Notes: generated by a model from the sequence alone, not told the origin. A stretch of DNA of 64,000 nucleotides from Billgrantia zhangzhouensis (GCF_021404465.1 NZ_JABFTT010000001.1:186001-250000); one strand, 5' to 3'. Counted from the first letter of the stretch, positions 21,281 to 30,413 are shown. Numbers and translations: made by a program.

Positions 21281-21970
21281 TCAGACCTTGTTGGAGAAGC
21301 GATAGCCGGTGCCGCGCACGGTCTGGACCAGATGCTGGTGGGCATCGCCCAAGGCCTTGCGCAGGCGGCGGATATGCACGTCCACGGTGCGCTCCTCGAC
21401 ATAGACGTTGCCGCCCCATACCTGGTCGAGCAACTGGCTGCGAGTGTAGGCACGCTCCTGGTGCGTCATGAAGAACTGCAGCAGACGGTACTCGGTGGGT
21501 CCCATTTCCAGCGCCTTGCCATCGGCACTGACGCGATGGCTGACCGGGTCGAGTACCAGGCCATCCACCTCCACCGGCTCCTCGACTCCCTTGGGCGTGG
21601 TGCGCCGCAGTACCGCCTTGAGCCGGGCCACCAGTTCGCGCGGCGAGAAGGGTTTGGTGATGTAGTCGTCGGCGCCAGCCTCGAGGCCCTGGATCTTGTT
21701 GTCCTCTTCGCTCTTGGCGGTGAGCATGATGATGGGCAGTTCGCGGGTGGCTTCCTCGCGCTTGAGCCGGCGTGCCAGCTCGATGCCGCTGGTGCCGGGC
21801 ATCATCCAGTCGAGCAACAGCAGGTCGGGCTGGTTGTCGACGATCATGCTGTGGGCGCTCTGCGCGTTGGCAGCTTCCAGCACCCGATAATCGGCCATCT
21901 CCAGCGCCACCGCGATCATTTCGCGGATTGGCGCTTCGTCATCGACGATCAGTACGGTCTTGGCGGTCAT
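21281..21970 (-). CDS. phoB: PhoB, phosphate regulon response regulator
   Basis: An OmpR-family response regulator that activates Pho-box promoters. The 229-residue product has a receiver domain with acidic D10/D11, phosphoacceptor D54 (LLLDWMMPG) and K in YITKPFS, then a winged-helix DNA-binding domain ([60 protein letters not shown]). Its own promoter carries a Pho box (22022-22039), so it is likely autoregulated. phoR follows immediately. Confidence 0.97.
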   Translation of the reverse strand: MTAKTVLIVDDEAPIREMIAVALEMADYRVLEAANAQSAHSMIVDNQPDLLLLDWMMPGTSGIELARRLKREEATRELPIIMLTAKSEEDNKIQGLEAGADDYITKPFSPRELVARLKAVLRRTTPKGVEEPVEVDGLVLDPVSHRVSADGKALEMGPTEYRLLQFFMTHQERAYTRSQLLDQVWGGNVYVEERTVDVHIRRLRKALGDAHQHLVQTVRGTGYRFSNKV

Positions 21971-22021
21971 CCCGAAGCCTCGCGGTCAGTGACGGGTCGG
22001 TGACGATCTCACCACGTCATC

Positions 22022-22039
22022 ATGACACTTGGATGACAA
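22022..22039 (-). promoter_or_regulatory. Pho box upstream of phoBR
   Basis: On the minus strand this reads TTGTCATCCAAGTGTCAT, two TGTCAT repeats with the standard 11-base period. It differs from the pstC box only in the first base of each repeat. It lies 52 bases before the phoB ATG, in the 85-base gap behind ubiA. Confidence 0.8.
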
Positions 22040-22055
22040 TGCCGCCATAGCGAGG

Positions 22056-22949
22056 CTAGATCCCGACCGTGGGCCACAGGCTAAGGCAGATGCCGGCGAA
22101 CACCAGCAGCCCCGCCCAGTGGTTGTTGAGGAAAGCCTGGAAGCAGCGATCACGCTCACGATGGCGAATCAGGAACTGCTGATAGAGAAAGGTCGCGGCC
22201 ATGCCCGCCAGCCCCAGCCAGAAGAACACGCCCAGCTCGAGGCGCAGCCCAATCCAGCCCAGCAGGCCCAGGGTGACCAGCTGCAGCACTCCGATGGCCA
22301 CCTTGTCGGCATGGCCCAACAACACGGCGGTGGACTTGATACCGATCTTGAGGTCGTCGTCGCGGTCGACCATGGCGTACTCGGTGTCGTAGGCCACCGT
22401 CCACGCCACGTTGGCGGCGAACAGCAGCCACGCCTCGAGGGGCACGTGTCCCAGCACCGCGCCGAAGGCCATCGGGATCGCCCAGGAGAAGGCGGCGCCG
22501 AGGAACAGCTGCGGCAGGTGGGTGTAGCGTTTCATGAATGGGTAGACGAAGGCCAGCGCTACCCCCACCAGCGAGAGCAGGATGGTGAACAGGTTGGTGA
22601 ACAGCACCAGCACGAAGGCCGAGGCAACCAGGGTGGCGAACAGGACCCTGGCTTCGCGCTCGCTGATGCGTCCAGTCGCCAGAGGCCGGTTTCGGGTGCG
22701 CTTGACGTGGCCGTCGAAGTGACGGTCGGCGTAGTCGTTGATCACGCAGCCCGCGGCACGCATCAGGTAGACCCCAGCGACGAAGATCAGCAGCAGGTGG
22801 CGTTCGGGAACCCCGGCGGTAGCCACCCACAGCGCCCACAGTGTGGGCCACATCAGCAGCCAGGTGCCGATGGGGCGATCCAGCCGCATCAGGTGCAGGA
22901 AGTCCGGCAGGCGGGCAAGCCCCTTGGGGCGCATCAGGGAGCGATCCAT
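22056..22949 (-). CDS. ubiA: UbiA, 4-hydroxybenzoate polyprenyltransferase
   Basis: An inner-membrane prenyltransferase that attaches the polyprenyl tail to 4-hydroxybenzoate in ubiquinone synthesis. The 297 residues contain about eight or nine membrane helices. Both Mg-diphosphate-binding Asp motifs are present: NDYADRHFD followed by [10 protein letters not shown], and [39 protein letters not shown] is the typical N-terminus. GAGGAGAA lies upstream of the ATG. It follows ubiC closely and is probably co-transcribed with it. Confidence 0.97.
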   Translation of the reverse strand: MDRSLMRPKGLARLPDFLHLMRLDRPIGTWLLMWPTLWALWVATAGVPERHLLLIFVAGVYLMRAAGCVINDYADRHFDGHVKRTRNRPLATGRISEREARVLFATLVASAFVLVLFTNLFTILLSLVGVALAFVYPFMKRYTHLPQLFLGAAFSWAIPMAFGAVLGHVPLEAWLLFAANVAWTVAYDTEYAMVDRDDDLKIGIKSTAVLLGHADKVAIGVLQLVTLGLLGWIGLRLELGVFFWLGLAGMAATFLYQQFLIRHRERDRCFQAFLNNHWAGLLVFAGICLSLWPTVGI

Positions 22950-22978
22950 CGTATTCTCCTCAAACGATCGCGCTCATC

Positions 22979-23536
22979 CTAACGCGATGGCAGCGCCAGA
23001 TCATCCGCCATCTGGTCGAGGAAGAACTCCTGCACCAGTACCGCGAAACGGCCGTGACGAAACACCGAACGCCGCCCCCAGGGGCCATCCAGCGGATGGA
23101 AGGGGGCCGAAGCGGTGGTGACCTCGATGGGGCTACGCTCCAGGTCGGGTTGACGAAACAGCCAGTTGCCCAGCGAACGCTCGCCCAGCCGCTCGAGGCG
23201 TTGGCCGCGCAGCTGTGCCAGTGGCGCTACCGAGCGCGCCACCACCCAGGGGCGTTCGTCGAGACACAACGCCACTTCCCGCAGCCAGGCGAGACGGCCA
23301 TGGGGCTGGCCCAAGGCCTTGGCTTCATCGAGACTTGGCTGGCCCAGACGCTGGGCGAGCAGGCGCACGCGGAAGGAGCGTTCCGCCCCGGCGTCGATCA
23401 GCCGGGCGGTGAGCGAATCCCGCGTGGCCACCCAGGCCCACCAGGCCGGACTCATCGCGGGTTGGCTTGCGGCCAAGGGGCGCCAGATGGGAGCGCGGGG
23501 GGGCTTGGCGTGGCGCTCCGTGTCGTTCCGGGTCAC
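22979..23536 (-). CDS. ubiC: UbiC, chorismate pyruvate-lyase
   Basis: Cleaves chorismate to 4-hydroxybenzoate and pyruvate, the first committed step of ubiquinone synthesis, ahead of ubiA. Family features are the RLAWLREVALCLDERPWVVARSV strand pair, LGNWLFRQPDLERSPIEV and WGRRSVF with its conserved Arg residues. I chose GTG 23536 because GGAGG lies five bases upstream. The alternative ATG at 23566 has no ribosome site and overlaps a -10-like TACACT. The product is about 185 residues, slightly longer than E. coli UbiC (165). Confidence 0.88.
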   Translation of the reverse strand: MTRNDTERHAKPPRAPIWRPLAASQPAMSPAWWAWVATRDSLTARLIDAGAERSFRVRLLAQRLGQPSLDEAKALGQPHGRLAWLREVALCLDERPWVVARSVAPLAQLRGQRLERLGERSLGNWLFRQPDLERSPIEVTTASAPFHPLDGPWGRRSVFRHGRFAVLVQEFFLDQMADDLALPSR

Positions 23537-23583
23537 CGGCACCTCCGGGTCGAATGTGGGGCGCATAGTGTAACATGCGGTCC

Positions 23584-23603
23584 TGACGCACTTGCGTGCG
23601 TCA
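23584..23603. promoter_or_regulatory. Perfect palindrome in the ubiC / rubredoxin-reductase divergent promoter region
   Basis: TGACGCAC-TTGC-GTGCGTCA, an 8-bp perfect inverted repeat with a four-base centre, lies between the two divergent starts. Its position fits a dimeric regulator's operator. The regulator is unknown. Confidence 0.5.
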
Positions 23604-23649
23604 TGCAGCGTTTCGCCCGTGGTACGGACAGCGTTTTCCAAGGAGGCCC

Positions 23650-24810
23650 ATGAGCGCACCTCTCACTATCATCGGTTCCGGGATGGCAGGCATCGGCTTG
23701 CTCAAGCAGTTGCGCATGCTGGATGCCGACTGCCCCGTGACGCTGATCACGGCCGACAGTGGCGACGATTATTCCAAGCCGTTGCTCTCCACCGGTTTCG
23801 CCAAGCGCCTGGCCCCCGAGAAGCTGGCGGCACGCTCGGCGTTGGAGGTAGCCGCTCAGCTGGGTGCGGTGGTACGTACCCATACTCGGGTCGACGCCAT
23901 CGACGTGCAGGAGCGTTGTCTGCACATCGGTGAAGAGCGTCTGGCCTACGGTGAACTGGTGCTGGCTACCGGTGCCGCCCCGAGCGCGCCATTTACCATC
24001 CCCGAGGCGCTTGGCGGCCGCGTGTTCAGCATCAACGACCTGGATGACTATCGCGACTTCCATACCGCGCTCGAGGCGTTCGGCCAGCGAGCCCGGGTAG
24101 TCATCATCGGCGCCGGCCTGGTGGGTTGCGAGTTTGCCAACGACCTGGCGGCGGGTGGCCACCGGGTCAGCCTGGTGGCGCCGGAGCAGGCGCCGCTGCC
24201 GCGTCTGCTGCCGGAGCCGTTGGGGCGGGCGCTGGGCGAAGCCTTCGCCGCGGCCGGCATCAGTCTGCGTCTGGGGCGCGGTGTGGAACGACTGGAGCGG
24301 GTCGGCAGCGATGTCGGCGTGGCGCTAGACGACGGCAGCCAGCTCGAGGCCGACCTGGTTCTGGTGGCAACGGGGCTGCGTCCCCGAATCGAGCTGGCGC
24401 AGGCTGCCGGACTGGCCGCGGGGCCAACGGGGATCCAGGTCGATCGTTACCTGCGAACGTCGGCACCCGGCATCCATGCGCTGGGCGACGTGGCCTGCGT
24501 GGCTGGGGTCAACGCCATGTACGTCCAGCCACTGCAGGCCAGCGCCAAGGTATTGGCGCGCACGCTTGCCGGTAGCCCTACCCAAGTGAGCTATGGCGCC
24601 TGGCCGGTACTGGTGAAGACCACCCTGCTGCCGGTGGTGGCCTTGCCGCCGCTGCAGACGCCGGCACGCTGGCGGGTCGAGGGTGAAGGAGGTGACCTGG
24701 TTGCCTTTGCCGAGGATGTAGACGAACGCTTGCTCGGCTTTGCGTTGACAGGAGCGTGCGTGAAGCGGAAAGTTGAGCTGGCGCGAGCGACGCCGCCATT
24801 GCTAGGCTAG
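23650..24810 (+). CDS. Rubredoxin-NAD+ reductase (RubB/AlkT-like FAD oxidoreductase)
   Basis: An FAD- and NAD(P)H-binding flavoprotein that passes electrons to rubredoxin. The 386-residue protein has an N-terminal FAD dinucleotide fold (TIIGSGMAGIGLLKQLR), a central NAD fold (VVIIGAGLVGCEFANDL) and the second FAD motif (TSAPGIHALGDVA). The C-terminus is short, as in rubredoxin reductases. The start has AAGGAGG. The ubiC and HU neighbourhood matches the rubB locus in Pseudomonas, but no rubredoxin gene lies next to it here. Another ferredoxin- or nitric-oxide-type reductase of the same fold cannot be excluded. Confidence 0.85.
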   Translation: MSAPLTIIGSGMAGIGLLKQLRMLDADCPVTLITADSGDDYSKPLLSTGFAKRLAPEKLAARSALEVAAQLGAVVRTHTRVDAIDVQERCLHIGEERLAYGELVLATGAAPSAPFTIPEALGGRVFSINDLDDYRDFHTALEAFGQRARVVIIGAGLVGCEFANDLAAGGHRVSLVAPEQAPLPRLLPEPLGRALGEAFAAAGISLRLGRGVERLERVGSDVGVALDDGSQLEADLVLVATGLRPRIELAQAAGLAAGPTGIQVDRYLRTSAPGIHALGDVACVAGVNAMYVQPLQASAKVLARTLAGSPTQVSYGAWPVLVKTTLLPVVALPPLQTPARWRVEGEGGDLVAFAEDVDERLLGFALTGACVKRKVELARATPPLLG

Positions 24811-25008
24811 TGACGTCATCGTTCCGGCCGGTTTTCCCGGTACGCCGAACGCATGTCATGCTACTTGGCGCTTCAAGAGCAAGGGACGAACCGGGCAAGG
24901 GGACGGTCTCTCCCGGAGGGAAGTGGCAGGCGGCATGAGCTTGAACCTTTGATGAATAACAAGTCACCGGTATCGTTGCCGGAACATAGCCAATACCAGG
25001 AGGGCTTT

Positions 25009-25287
25009 ATGCGTAAGCCAGAACTTGCTGCGGCAATTGCCGAGCGCGCTGAACTTTCGAAAGACAAGGCCAGCCAGGTGCTCAACGTCATTCTTGACGA
25101 GATCACCGGCAGTGTGGCTCAGGGGCAGGACGTTTCGTTGATCGGGTTTGGTACCTTCACCGTGCGCGAGCGCGCCGCACGTACCGGCAAGAACCCTCAG
25201 ACCGGCCAGCCGCTGGCCATTCCGGCCAGCAAGACCGTTGCCTTCAAGCCGGGCAAGGGGCTCAAGGACGCCGTCGGCAAGCGCTGA
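25009..25287 (+). CDS. HU family DNA-binding protein
   Basis: A 92-residue nucleoid protein that bends DNA as a dimer. MRKPELAAAIAERAELSKDKASQ is the N-terminal helix pair. VSLIGFGTFTVRERAARTGKNPQTGQPL is the beta-arm with the intercalating NPQTG tip, and KTVAFKPGKGLKDAV closes the domain. The start at 25009 has CAGGAGGG; an upstream reading from 24853 is an artefact. It is located as in Pseudomonas hupA, next to the rubredoxin reductase gene. Confidence 0.96.
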   Translation: MRKPELAAAIAERAELSKDKASQVLNVILDEITGSVAQGQDVSLIGFGTFTVRERAARTGKNPQTGQPLAIPASKTVAFKPGKGLKDAVGKR

Positions 25288-25311
25288 TCCTGTCAGCGGT
25301 TCCTCTCGTGG

Positions 25312-25335
25312 CGCGGCCTGTCCCGTCAGGCCGCG
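25312..25335 (+). terminator. Hairpin after the HU gene
   Basis: CGCGGCCTG pairs with CAGGCCGCG around a six-base loop, 24 bases after the HU stop. No strong T tract follows, so this is probable rather than certain. Confidence 0.6.
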
Positions 25336-25368
25336 ATACCTCATTCCCTCGCTCGAATCGGACTCGAC

Positions 25369-25725
25369 ATGAAGCTGCGACTGATGCTGTGGCTGTTGGG
25401 GGTGATGCTCAAGCGAGCCCGGCGCCGCAAGCCGGGTTTCCGCCAGGCCCTCACCGACGCGCGGCGGCTCGATTGGGGGATCGCTACCGAAGATCTCTCC
25501 ATCGCGCGGCACTACCGAATGTCGCCACAGGCAATCCAGACCGGAGCGGGACTGCCGGTGGATCTCGACCTCGAGCTGCGCTTCGCCGACACGGCCAGCG
25601 CCATTCGCGTGCTGCGCAAGCCGACCCAGCGGGCCTTCCTCGACGGCATGATGGCGGGCAAGGTCCGTCTGGTCGGCGATTCGGCCGATCTGCAGAAACT
25701 GCAAAAGCTGCTCAAGCAGCTTTGA
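25369..25725 (+). CDS. SCP2-like small protein
   Basis: A 118-residue protein. The N-terminus is basic and partly hydrophobic (LRLMLWLLGVMLKRARRRK). The rest resembles an SCP2-like lipid-carrier domain: LDLELRFADTASAIRVLRKP, then AFLDGMMAGKVRLVGDSADLQKLQKLLKQL, in which G-K-x-x-x-x-G-D is the family's late strand. Function and ligand are unknown. It sits between HU and a LysR gene on the same strand. Confidence 0.6.
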   Translation: MKLRLMLWLLGVMLKRARRRKPGFRQALTDARRLDWGIATEDLSIARHYRMSPQAIQTGAGLPVDLDLELRFADTASAIRVLRKPTQRAFLDGMMAGKVRLVGDSADLQKLQKLLKQL

Positions 25726-25761
25726 TGGACCCGACAGACCCTCCACATGGTATGACGTGAC

Positions 25762-26730
25762 GTGGACATTCCCCACCAGCGGCTGGTCTACTTTCGAGTC
25801 ACCCTCGAGTCCGGCTCGGTGCGTCAGGCTGCCGCGCGGCTCGACATTGCCCCCTCGGCGGTGAGCCGGCAACTCAATCTGCTCGAAGAGGCGCTAGGGG
25901 CCACTCTGCTGGAGCGCAAGCGTAGCGGCATCCGTCCTACGCCGGTGGGCGAGATGCTGCTGGAATACTGCGAGCGGCGTGGCGCCCTCGACGAGAGCTT
26001 CATCGCCTCGCTGGAGGCCTACCAACGGCTGGAGACCGGCACCGTGTCGCTGGTGGTGGGCGAGGGTTTCGTCGGCGACCTGATCGCCAAGCCGCTGCGC
26101 GAGTTTACCGAACGCTATACCGGTATCCAGCTCGACATTCATCTGGCCGGCACCTCCGGCATCATCGAGGCGATCATCGATGAACAGGCCCATATCGGCC
26201 TGATGTTTCATGAACGTACCCACCATCAGCTGCGCTTCTGGGTCTCGAGCCCGCAGCCGCTGATGGCGATACTCCCGCCCGAACACCCGCTGGCCGAAGA
26301 GGCGGAGCCCCTGACCCTGGCTCAACTGAGCGAGGAGCCGATGGCGATGTGGGATCCCAGCCACCAAGTGCGGCAGATGGTCGACCAGGCCTTTCACCAG
26401 GCGCGGCTGCGTCCGCGCATGAGCATGAATACCAACTCCATGGCGGTATTGGCGCAGTACGTGCGCAGCGGCATGGGCATCACCCTGCTGCCGGCCTTTG
26501 CCGTGGCCCGCGATCTCGAAGCGGGAACGCTGGTGGCGCGTCCGGTCGACGATCCCTTGTTCCTGCGTTCCCAGGCGCACATGGTCACGCGCATTGGGCG
26601 CCAGCAGCCCAAGGCCAGCGTGCTGCTGCTGCGCCATCTGCAACGCTGGATGCAGGCCTTCCGTGGCGCCGAAGCGCCTTCCCTCGAGAGCGCTCCGGCG
26701 GGCGGCGATCAGCCCACGCCGTTGCCGTAG
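25762..26730 (+). CDS. LysR-family transcriptional regulator
   Basis: A 322-residue LTTR. The N-terminal winged helix is visible in RQAAARLDIAPSAVSRQLNLLEEALGATLLERKR. The effector domain follows (TGTVSLVVGEGFVGDL, LPPEHPLAE, VRSGMGITLLPAFAVARD). The start is GTG without a strong ribosome site. It runs convergently into the aldehyde dehydrogenase gene, overlapping its 3' end by 22 bases. It is a likely regulator of that operon, though its position at the operon's far end is unusual; the link is inference. Confidence 0.9.
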   Translation: MDIPHQRLVYFRVTLESGSVRQAAARLDIAPSAVSRQLNLLEEALGATLLERKRSGIRPTPVGEMLLEYCERRGALDESFIASLEAYQRLETGTVSLVVGEGFVGDLIAKPLREFTERYTGIQLDIHLAGTSGIIEAIIDEQAHIGLMFHERTHHQLRFWVSSPQPLMAILPPEHPLAEEAEPLTLAQLSEEPMAMWDPSHQVRQMVDQAFHQARLRPRMSMNTNSMAVLAQYVRSGMGITLLPAFAVARDLEAGTLVARPVDDPLFLRSQAHMVTRIGRQQPKASVLLLRHLQRWMQAFRGAEAPSLESAPAGGDQPTPLP

Positions 26731-28259
26731 CCCATCGCCACGCTGGCTTCGCCGGCGGTTTCCACCCACACGCTCTGGGGCAGGGTGTACTCACGCAGGC
26801 CGTCGAGGCCGCTGGAACGGCCGAAGCCGCTGTCGCCGAAGCCGCCGAAGGGCGACATCACGCTGATCGCCTTGTAGCCGTTGATCCACACCGTGCCGGC
26901 GCGCAGTTGGCCGGCCACCCGGTGAGCGCGGGCCGGGTCCTGGGTCCACACTGCGCCGGCGAGACCGAAGCGGGTGGCGTTGGCCAGGCGTACGGCGTCC
27001 GCCTCGTCGTCGAAGGGCATCGCCACCAGCACCGGGCCGAACACCTCCTCGCGGGCGATCTCCATCTCCGGGGTGACGTCGACCAGCACCGTGGGCGCCA
27101 GGAAGTAGCCCCGTGCCTCCTCGGGCAATCCTACCGGACGGTTGCCGCCGACGATCACCCTCGCCCCGGCGGCCACGGCGTCCTCGATCATGCGCGTCAC
27201 GTGAGCGTACTGGCGGGCGTTCTGCAGCGGCCCCATGCGGGTCGCCTCGTCGCCGGGCAGGCCGACTTCGATCCCGGCCGCGGCGCGCGCCAGCCGCTCG
27301 GTCACCTCCACGAAGGCCTCGCGCTGAACCAGCAGTCGCGAGCCGGCCACGCAGCTCTGTCCCGCCGCGGCGAAGATCGCCGCCTGGGCGCCGGCCACGG
27401 CGTCGTCGAGCCTGGCGTCAGCGAAGACGATGTTGGCCGATTTGCCGCCCAGCTCCAGCACGCTCGGTACCAGCCGCCGCGCGCCGGCCTCGGCGATCAG
27501 CCGGCCGCTGTGGGGCGAGCCGACGAACACCAGCTTGCTGATGCCCTCGCTACCGGTGAGTGCAGCGCCGGTGCTTGGCCCCAGGCCGTTGACGATGTTG
27601 ACCAGCCCCTTGGGCAGGCCGCCTTGCTCCAACAGCCGGGCGATTACCACCGAGGTGAAGGGGGTGAGTTCGGAAGGCTTGAGCACCACGCCGTTGCCGG
27701 CGGCGATGGCCGGGGCGAGTTGCCAGGCGCAGGTGAACATCGGCGCGTTCCACGGCGTGATCTGTCCCACCACTCCATAGGGCACGTGACGCACGTAGTT
27801 GAGGTGGCTGGTGGGTACCGGGATTACCTCGCCGTGCTGCTTGTCGCACCAGCCGGCATAGTACTCGAACATCTCGCGCACCTTGCCGACCTCGCCGCGG
27901 CAGTCGCGGATCGGCTTGCCGGCGACCACGCTCTCGAGCTGGGCCAGTGCTTCCTCGTGGCCTTCGAGGCCGCGTACGGCGGCGTTCATGCGCCGGCCGC
28001 GCTCGCTGGCGGTAAGTGCCATCCACGCCTGCTGTGCCCGGGTGGCGGCGGCAACGGCACGCTCGACCAGGGCCGGGCCGGCATCGCGGTAGTCGAGCAG
28101 CGCCTCGCCGGTGGCGGGATCGATCAGCGTGATCGTCTCGCCTTCGCCCGGGCAGGGCGCGCCGTCGATCCAGTTGGAGAGCGGTGTTTCGCCCTGCAGG
28201 CCGAAGCCATCCAGTAGCGTCGAGATCCATTCACGGGCCTGTTGGTTGAGACGATTCAT
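26709..28259 (-). CDS. Aldehyde dehydrogenase family protein
   Basis: An NAD(P)-dependent aldehyde dehydrogenase of 516 residues. Motifs are WNAPMFTCAWQLAPAIAAGN with KPSELTP (cofactor binding), VFVGSPHSGRLI, VLELGGKSANIV with the general-base Glu, AAGQSCVAGSRLLV with the catalytic Cys, and EEVFGPVL, then INGYKAISVMSPFGGFGDSGFGR. It oxidises an unknown aldehyde to the acid. It is the last gene of the five-gene leftward operon, and its start overlaps the preceding dehydrogenase stop (ATGA). The same reading frame stays open far upstream over that dehydrogenase gene, but the internal ATG 28259 is the true start by homology. Confidence 0.93.
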   Translation of the reverse strand: MNRLNQQAREWISTLLDGFGLQGETPLSNWIDGAPCPGEGETITLIDPATGEALLDYRDAGPALVERAVAAATRAQQAWMALTASERGRRMNAAVRGLEGHEEALAQLESVVAGKPIRDCRGEVGKVREMFEYYAGWCDKQHGEVIPVPTSHLNYVRHVPYGVVGQITPWNAPMFTCAWQLAPAIAAGNGVVLKPSELTPFTSVVIARLLEQGGLPKGLVNIVNGLGPSTGAALTGSEGISKLVFVGSPHSGRLIAEAGARRLVPSVLELGGKSANIVFADARLDDAVAGAQAAIFAAAGQSCVAGSRLLVQREAFVEVTERLARAAAGIEVGLPGDEATRMGPLQNARQYAHVTRMIEDAVAAGARVIVGGNRPVGLPEEARGYFLAPTVLVDVTPEMEIAREEVFGPVLVAMPFDDEADAVRLANATRFGLAGAVWTQDPARAHRVAGQLRAGTVWINGYKAISVMSPFGGFGDSGFGRSSGLDGLREYTLPQSVWVETAGEASVAMGYGNGVG

Positions 28260-29143
28260 GGCGCAGTCTCCTCGGCGGGGGTAGCAGCGGCCAGCAGCGC
28301 GCCGGCGATACGGTTGAAGTCGTCGCCATCGGCGGGGTGCTCGGGGTCGGCGTGCCACGCCTCGACCACGGCTTGGAGCAGGCCTGGCGGCATATCGAGG
28401 CGTTCGGCGGCGTCGCGGGCCAGGCGCAGGTCCTTGCGCATCAGGCCGGTAGTGAAACCGGAGTCGAAGCGCCCGGAGAGAATCCACTCGGGGAAGTTGA
28501 CCTCGCTGACAGCGCTGCGCCCCGAGCCGCTGTTGAGTCCGGCCAGGCAGGCGGCGGGGTCGACCCCGGCGCGGGCGGCCATGGCCACCGCCTCGGCGGT
28601 GGTCAGCAGGTGCGCGGCGCACAGGTAGTTGTTGGCCAGCTTGACCACATGGCCGCTGCCCGGCCCGCCGACATGGGTGTAGCGGGCCGACATCGCCTCG
28701 AGCATCGGCGCCAGGCGCTCGATGGTGGCCGCCTCGCCGCCGAGCAGCATGCCGAGCTTGCCCGTCGCTGCCCCCTTGGGGCCGCCGCTGACCGGGGCGT
28801 CGAGCCACGCCAGCCCGACGGCCTGAACCTTGGCGGCCAGCTCCCGGCTGACCACCGGATCCGAGGTCGAGGTATCGACGATGACACTGCCCTTCGGCGC
28901 CAGGCCGAGCAGGCCGGGCGAGGTCTCGATCACCTCCAGGACCTGAGCCGAGGTGGGTAGCGACAGCAGGTAGACGTCGCTCGGTGGCAGTTCGTCGGGG
29001 GCGACCACAGGCAGCCCCCGTTCGGCCAGGCGCTGGCGGGCGCTCTCGAACAGGTCGCTGCCGGTGATGTCGAAGCCGGCGGCTTGCAGGGTCAGGGCCA
29101 TGTTGCCGCCCATCTGACCGAGGCCGATAACGCAGATTCTCAT
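28256..29143 (-). CDS. NAD(P)-dependent beta-hydroxyacid dehydrogenase (3-hydroxyisobutyrate dehydrogenase family)
   Basis: A 295-residue member of the HIBADH/GarR family, which oxidises a beta-hydroxyacid to a semialdehyde or oxoacid. It has the N-terminal NAD fold VIGLGQMGGNMA, DAPVSGGPKGAATGKLGML (substrate binding), and GHVVKLANNYL with the catalytic Lys. GAGGAAC lies upstream of the ATG. It is coupled to the downstream aldehyde dehydrogenase, an arrangement known for hydroxyacid-to-semialdehyde-to-acid steps. The substrate is not known. Confidence 0.9.
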   Translation of the reverse strand: MRICVIGLGQMGGNMALTLQAAGFDITGSDLFESARQRLAERGLPVVAPDELPPSDVYLLSLPTSAQVLEVIETSPGLLGLAPKGSVIVDTSTSDPVVSRELAAKVQAVGLAWLDAPVSGGPKGAATGKLGMLLGGEAATIERLAPMLEAMSARYTHVGGPGSGHVVKLANNYLCAAHLLTTAEAVAMAARAGVDPAACLAGLNSGSGRSAVSEVNFPEWILSGRFDSGFTTGLMRKDLRLARDAAERLDMPPGLLQAVVEAWHADPEHPADGDDFNRIAGALLAAATPAEETAP

Positions 29144-29242
29144 GGTCGTTCCTCAAGAAGATGCAGGATGTCGTGTTTGGCAGGCGCGTCGATCCGGGCC
29201 GCAGCAGCGCTGCGGCCATGAAAGCCGTGGCGAAAAGCGCCG

Positions 29243-30403
29243 TCAGTCGTCGAGCAGGGTCTTGACCAGTGCCTGCCAGTACGCCACGCCGAGCGGGGCG
29301 ATGGCGTCGTTGAAGTCGTAGTGCGGGTTGTGCAGTGCCGCGCTCTCCACGCCGTTACCGAGCCAGATGTAGGCGCCGGGACAGGCCTCGAGCATGAAGG
29401 CGAAGTCCTCCGAAGCCATGCTCGGCGGCAGGTCGCGATGCACGCGGGTGATGCCCGGCAGCGTTTCGAGCACCCCGGCGCAGCGCGCCGCATGCTCGGG
29501 CGCGTTGATCGTGGCGGGATAGCGCGACTGGTAGTCGAGTTCGACCTTGAGGTCGTGGAACCCGGCCAGTGCCTCGACGGCCTGACGAAAGCGTCGCTCC
29601 AGATAGGCGCGCAGCTCGCCATCGAAGCAGCGCAGGGTGCCGCGCAGCTCCACCGTTTCCGGAATCACGTTGAAGGCGTCGCCGGCGTGGAACTGTGTGA
29701 TGCTGAGTACCGCGCTCTGGTGGGGCGGCGTCTCGCGGCTGATAAGCCCCTGCAACTGGCTGGCCAACTGACAGGCGGCCAGGATGGTGTCGCTGCCGAG
29801 GTGGGGCATGGCGGCATGGCAGCCGCGCCCGCTGAGTCTCAAGGTGAAGACGTCGAAGGCGGCCATTACCGCGCCATCGTGCACCGCCGCCTCGCCTACG
29901 GCGAGTCCCGGCCAATTGTGCAGGCCGTAAACGGCTTCCATGGGAAAGCGCTCGAAGAGCCCCTCCTCGACCATCACGCGGCCGCCGCCCTCGCTCTCCT
30001 CCGCCGGCTGGAAGATGAAGACCACCCTTCCGGCGAAATCGGGGTCGGCGGCCAGTGCGCAGGCCGCCCCCAGCAGCATGGTGGTGTGCCCATCGTGACC
30101 GCAGGCGTGCATCTTGCCCGGCATGAGGGAGGCGTGGTCGAAGCGATTGGCCTCCTCGACGTCGAGTGCATCAATGTCAGCCCGCAGCCCGATGGCACGC
30201 CCGGGGCCGCGCCTGCCGTCGAGAATCGCCACGACGCCGGTACCGCCGCCCAGCCCGGTCACGACCTCGAGCCCGGCCTGGCGCAGCAGCTCGGCGATGC
30301 GCCCGGCGGTACGATGCTCCTCGAAGGCGGTTTCCGGGTGGCGATGGAAGTCGTGGCGCCAGGCCGTGAGGCGCTCGGGTGTCGGCAGCAGGCGGTCATC
30401 CAT
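29243..30403 (-). CDS. M20 family metallo-amidohydrolase
   Basis: A 386-residue M20D/HipO-type amidohydrolase that removes an acyl group from an N-acyl amino acid or a similar amide. Metal ligands are visible in KMHACGHDGHTTMLLG, FIFQPAEESEGGG and YGLHNWPG, with SGRGCHAAMPHLG for the dimerisation domain and PSMASEDFAFML with the late Glu/Asp ligand. It lies between the membrane-protein pair and the two dehydrogenases, suggesting that the imported compound is an N-acylated or amide-linked substrate cleaved inside the cell. Substrate identity is inference. Confidence 0.92.
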   Translation of the reverse strand: MDDRLLPTPERLTAWRHDFHRHPETAFEEHRTAGRIAELLRQAGLEVVTGLGGGTGVVAILDGRRGPGRAIGLRADIDALDVEEANRFDHASLMPGKMHACGHDGHTTMLLGAACALAADPDFAGRVVFIFQPAEESEGGGRVMVEEGLFERFPMEAVYGLHNWPGLAVGEAAVHDGAVMAAFDVFTLRLSGRGCHAAMPHLGSDTILAACQLASQLQGLISRETPPHQSAVLSITQFHAGDAFNVIPETVELRGTLRCFDGELRAYLERRFRQAVEALAGFHDLKVELDYQSRYPATINAPEHAARCAGVLETLPGITRVHRDLPPSMASEDFAFMLEACPGAYIWLGNGVESAALHNPHYDFNDAIAPLGVAYWQALVKTLLDD

Positions 30404-30413
30404 GAGCGGCTCC

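Noticed and set aside
26349-28217. Long plus-strand open frame (622 codons) across the LysR and aldehyde dehydrogenase genes
   Set aside because: It is antisense to clear aldehyde dehydrogenase coding sequence, has low-complexity His/Gly/Ala-rich translation and matches no family; a by-product of high GC.
28260-29219. Upstream extension of the aldehyde dehydrogenase frame (to 836 residues)
   Set aside because: It overlaps the well-supported hydroxyacid dehydrogenase gene in another frame; not a fusion.
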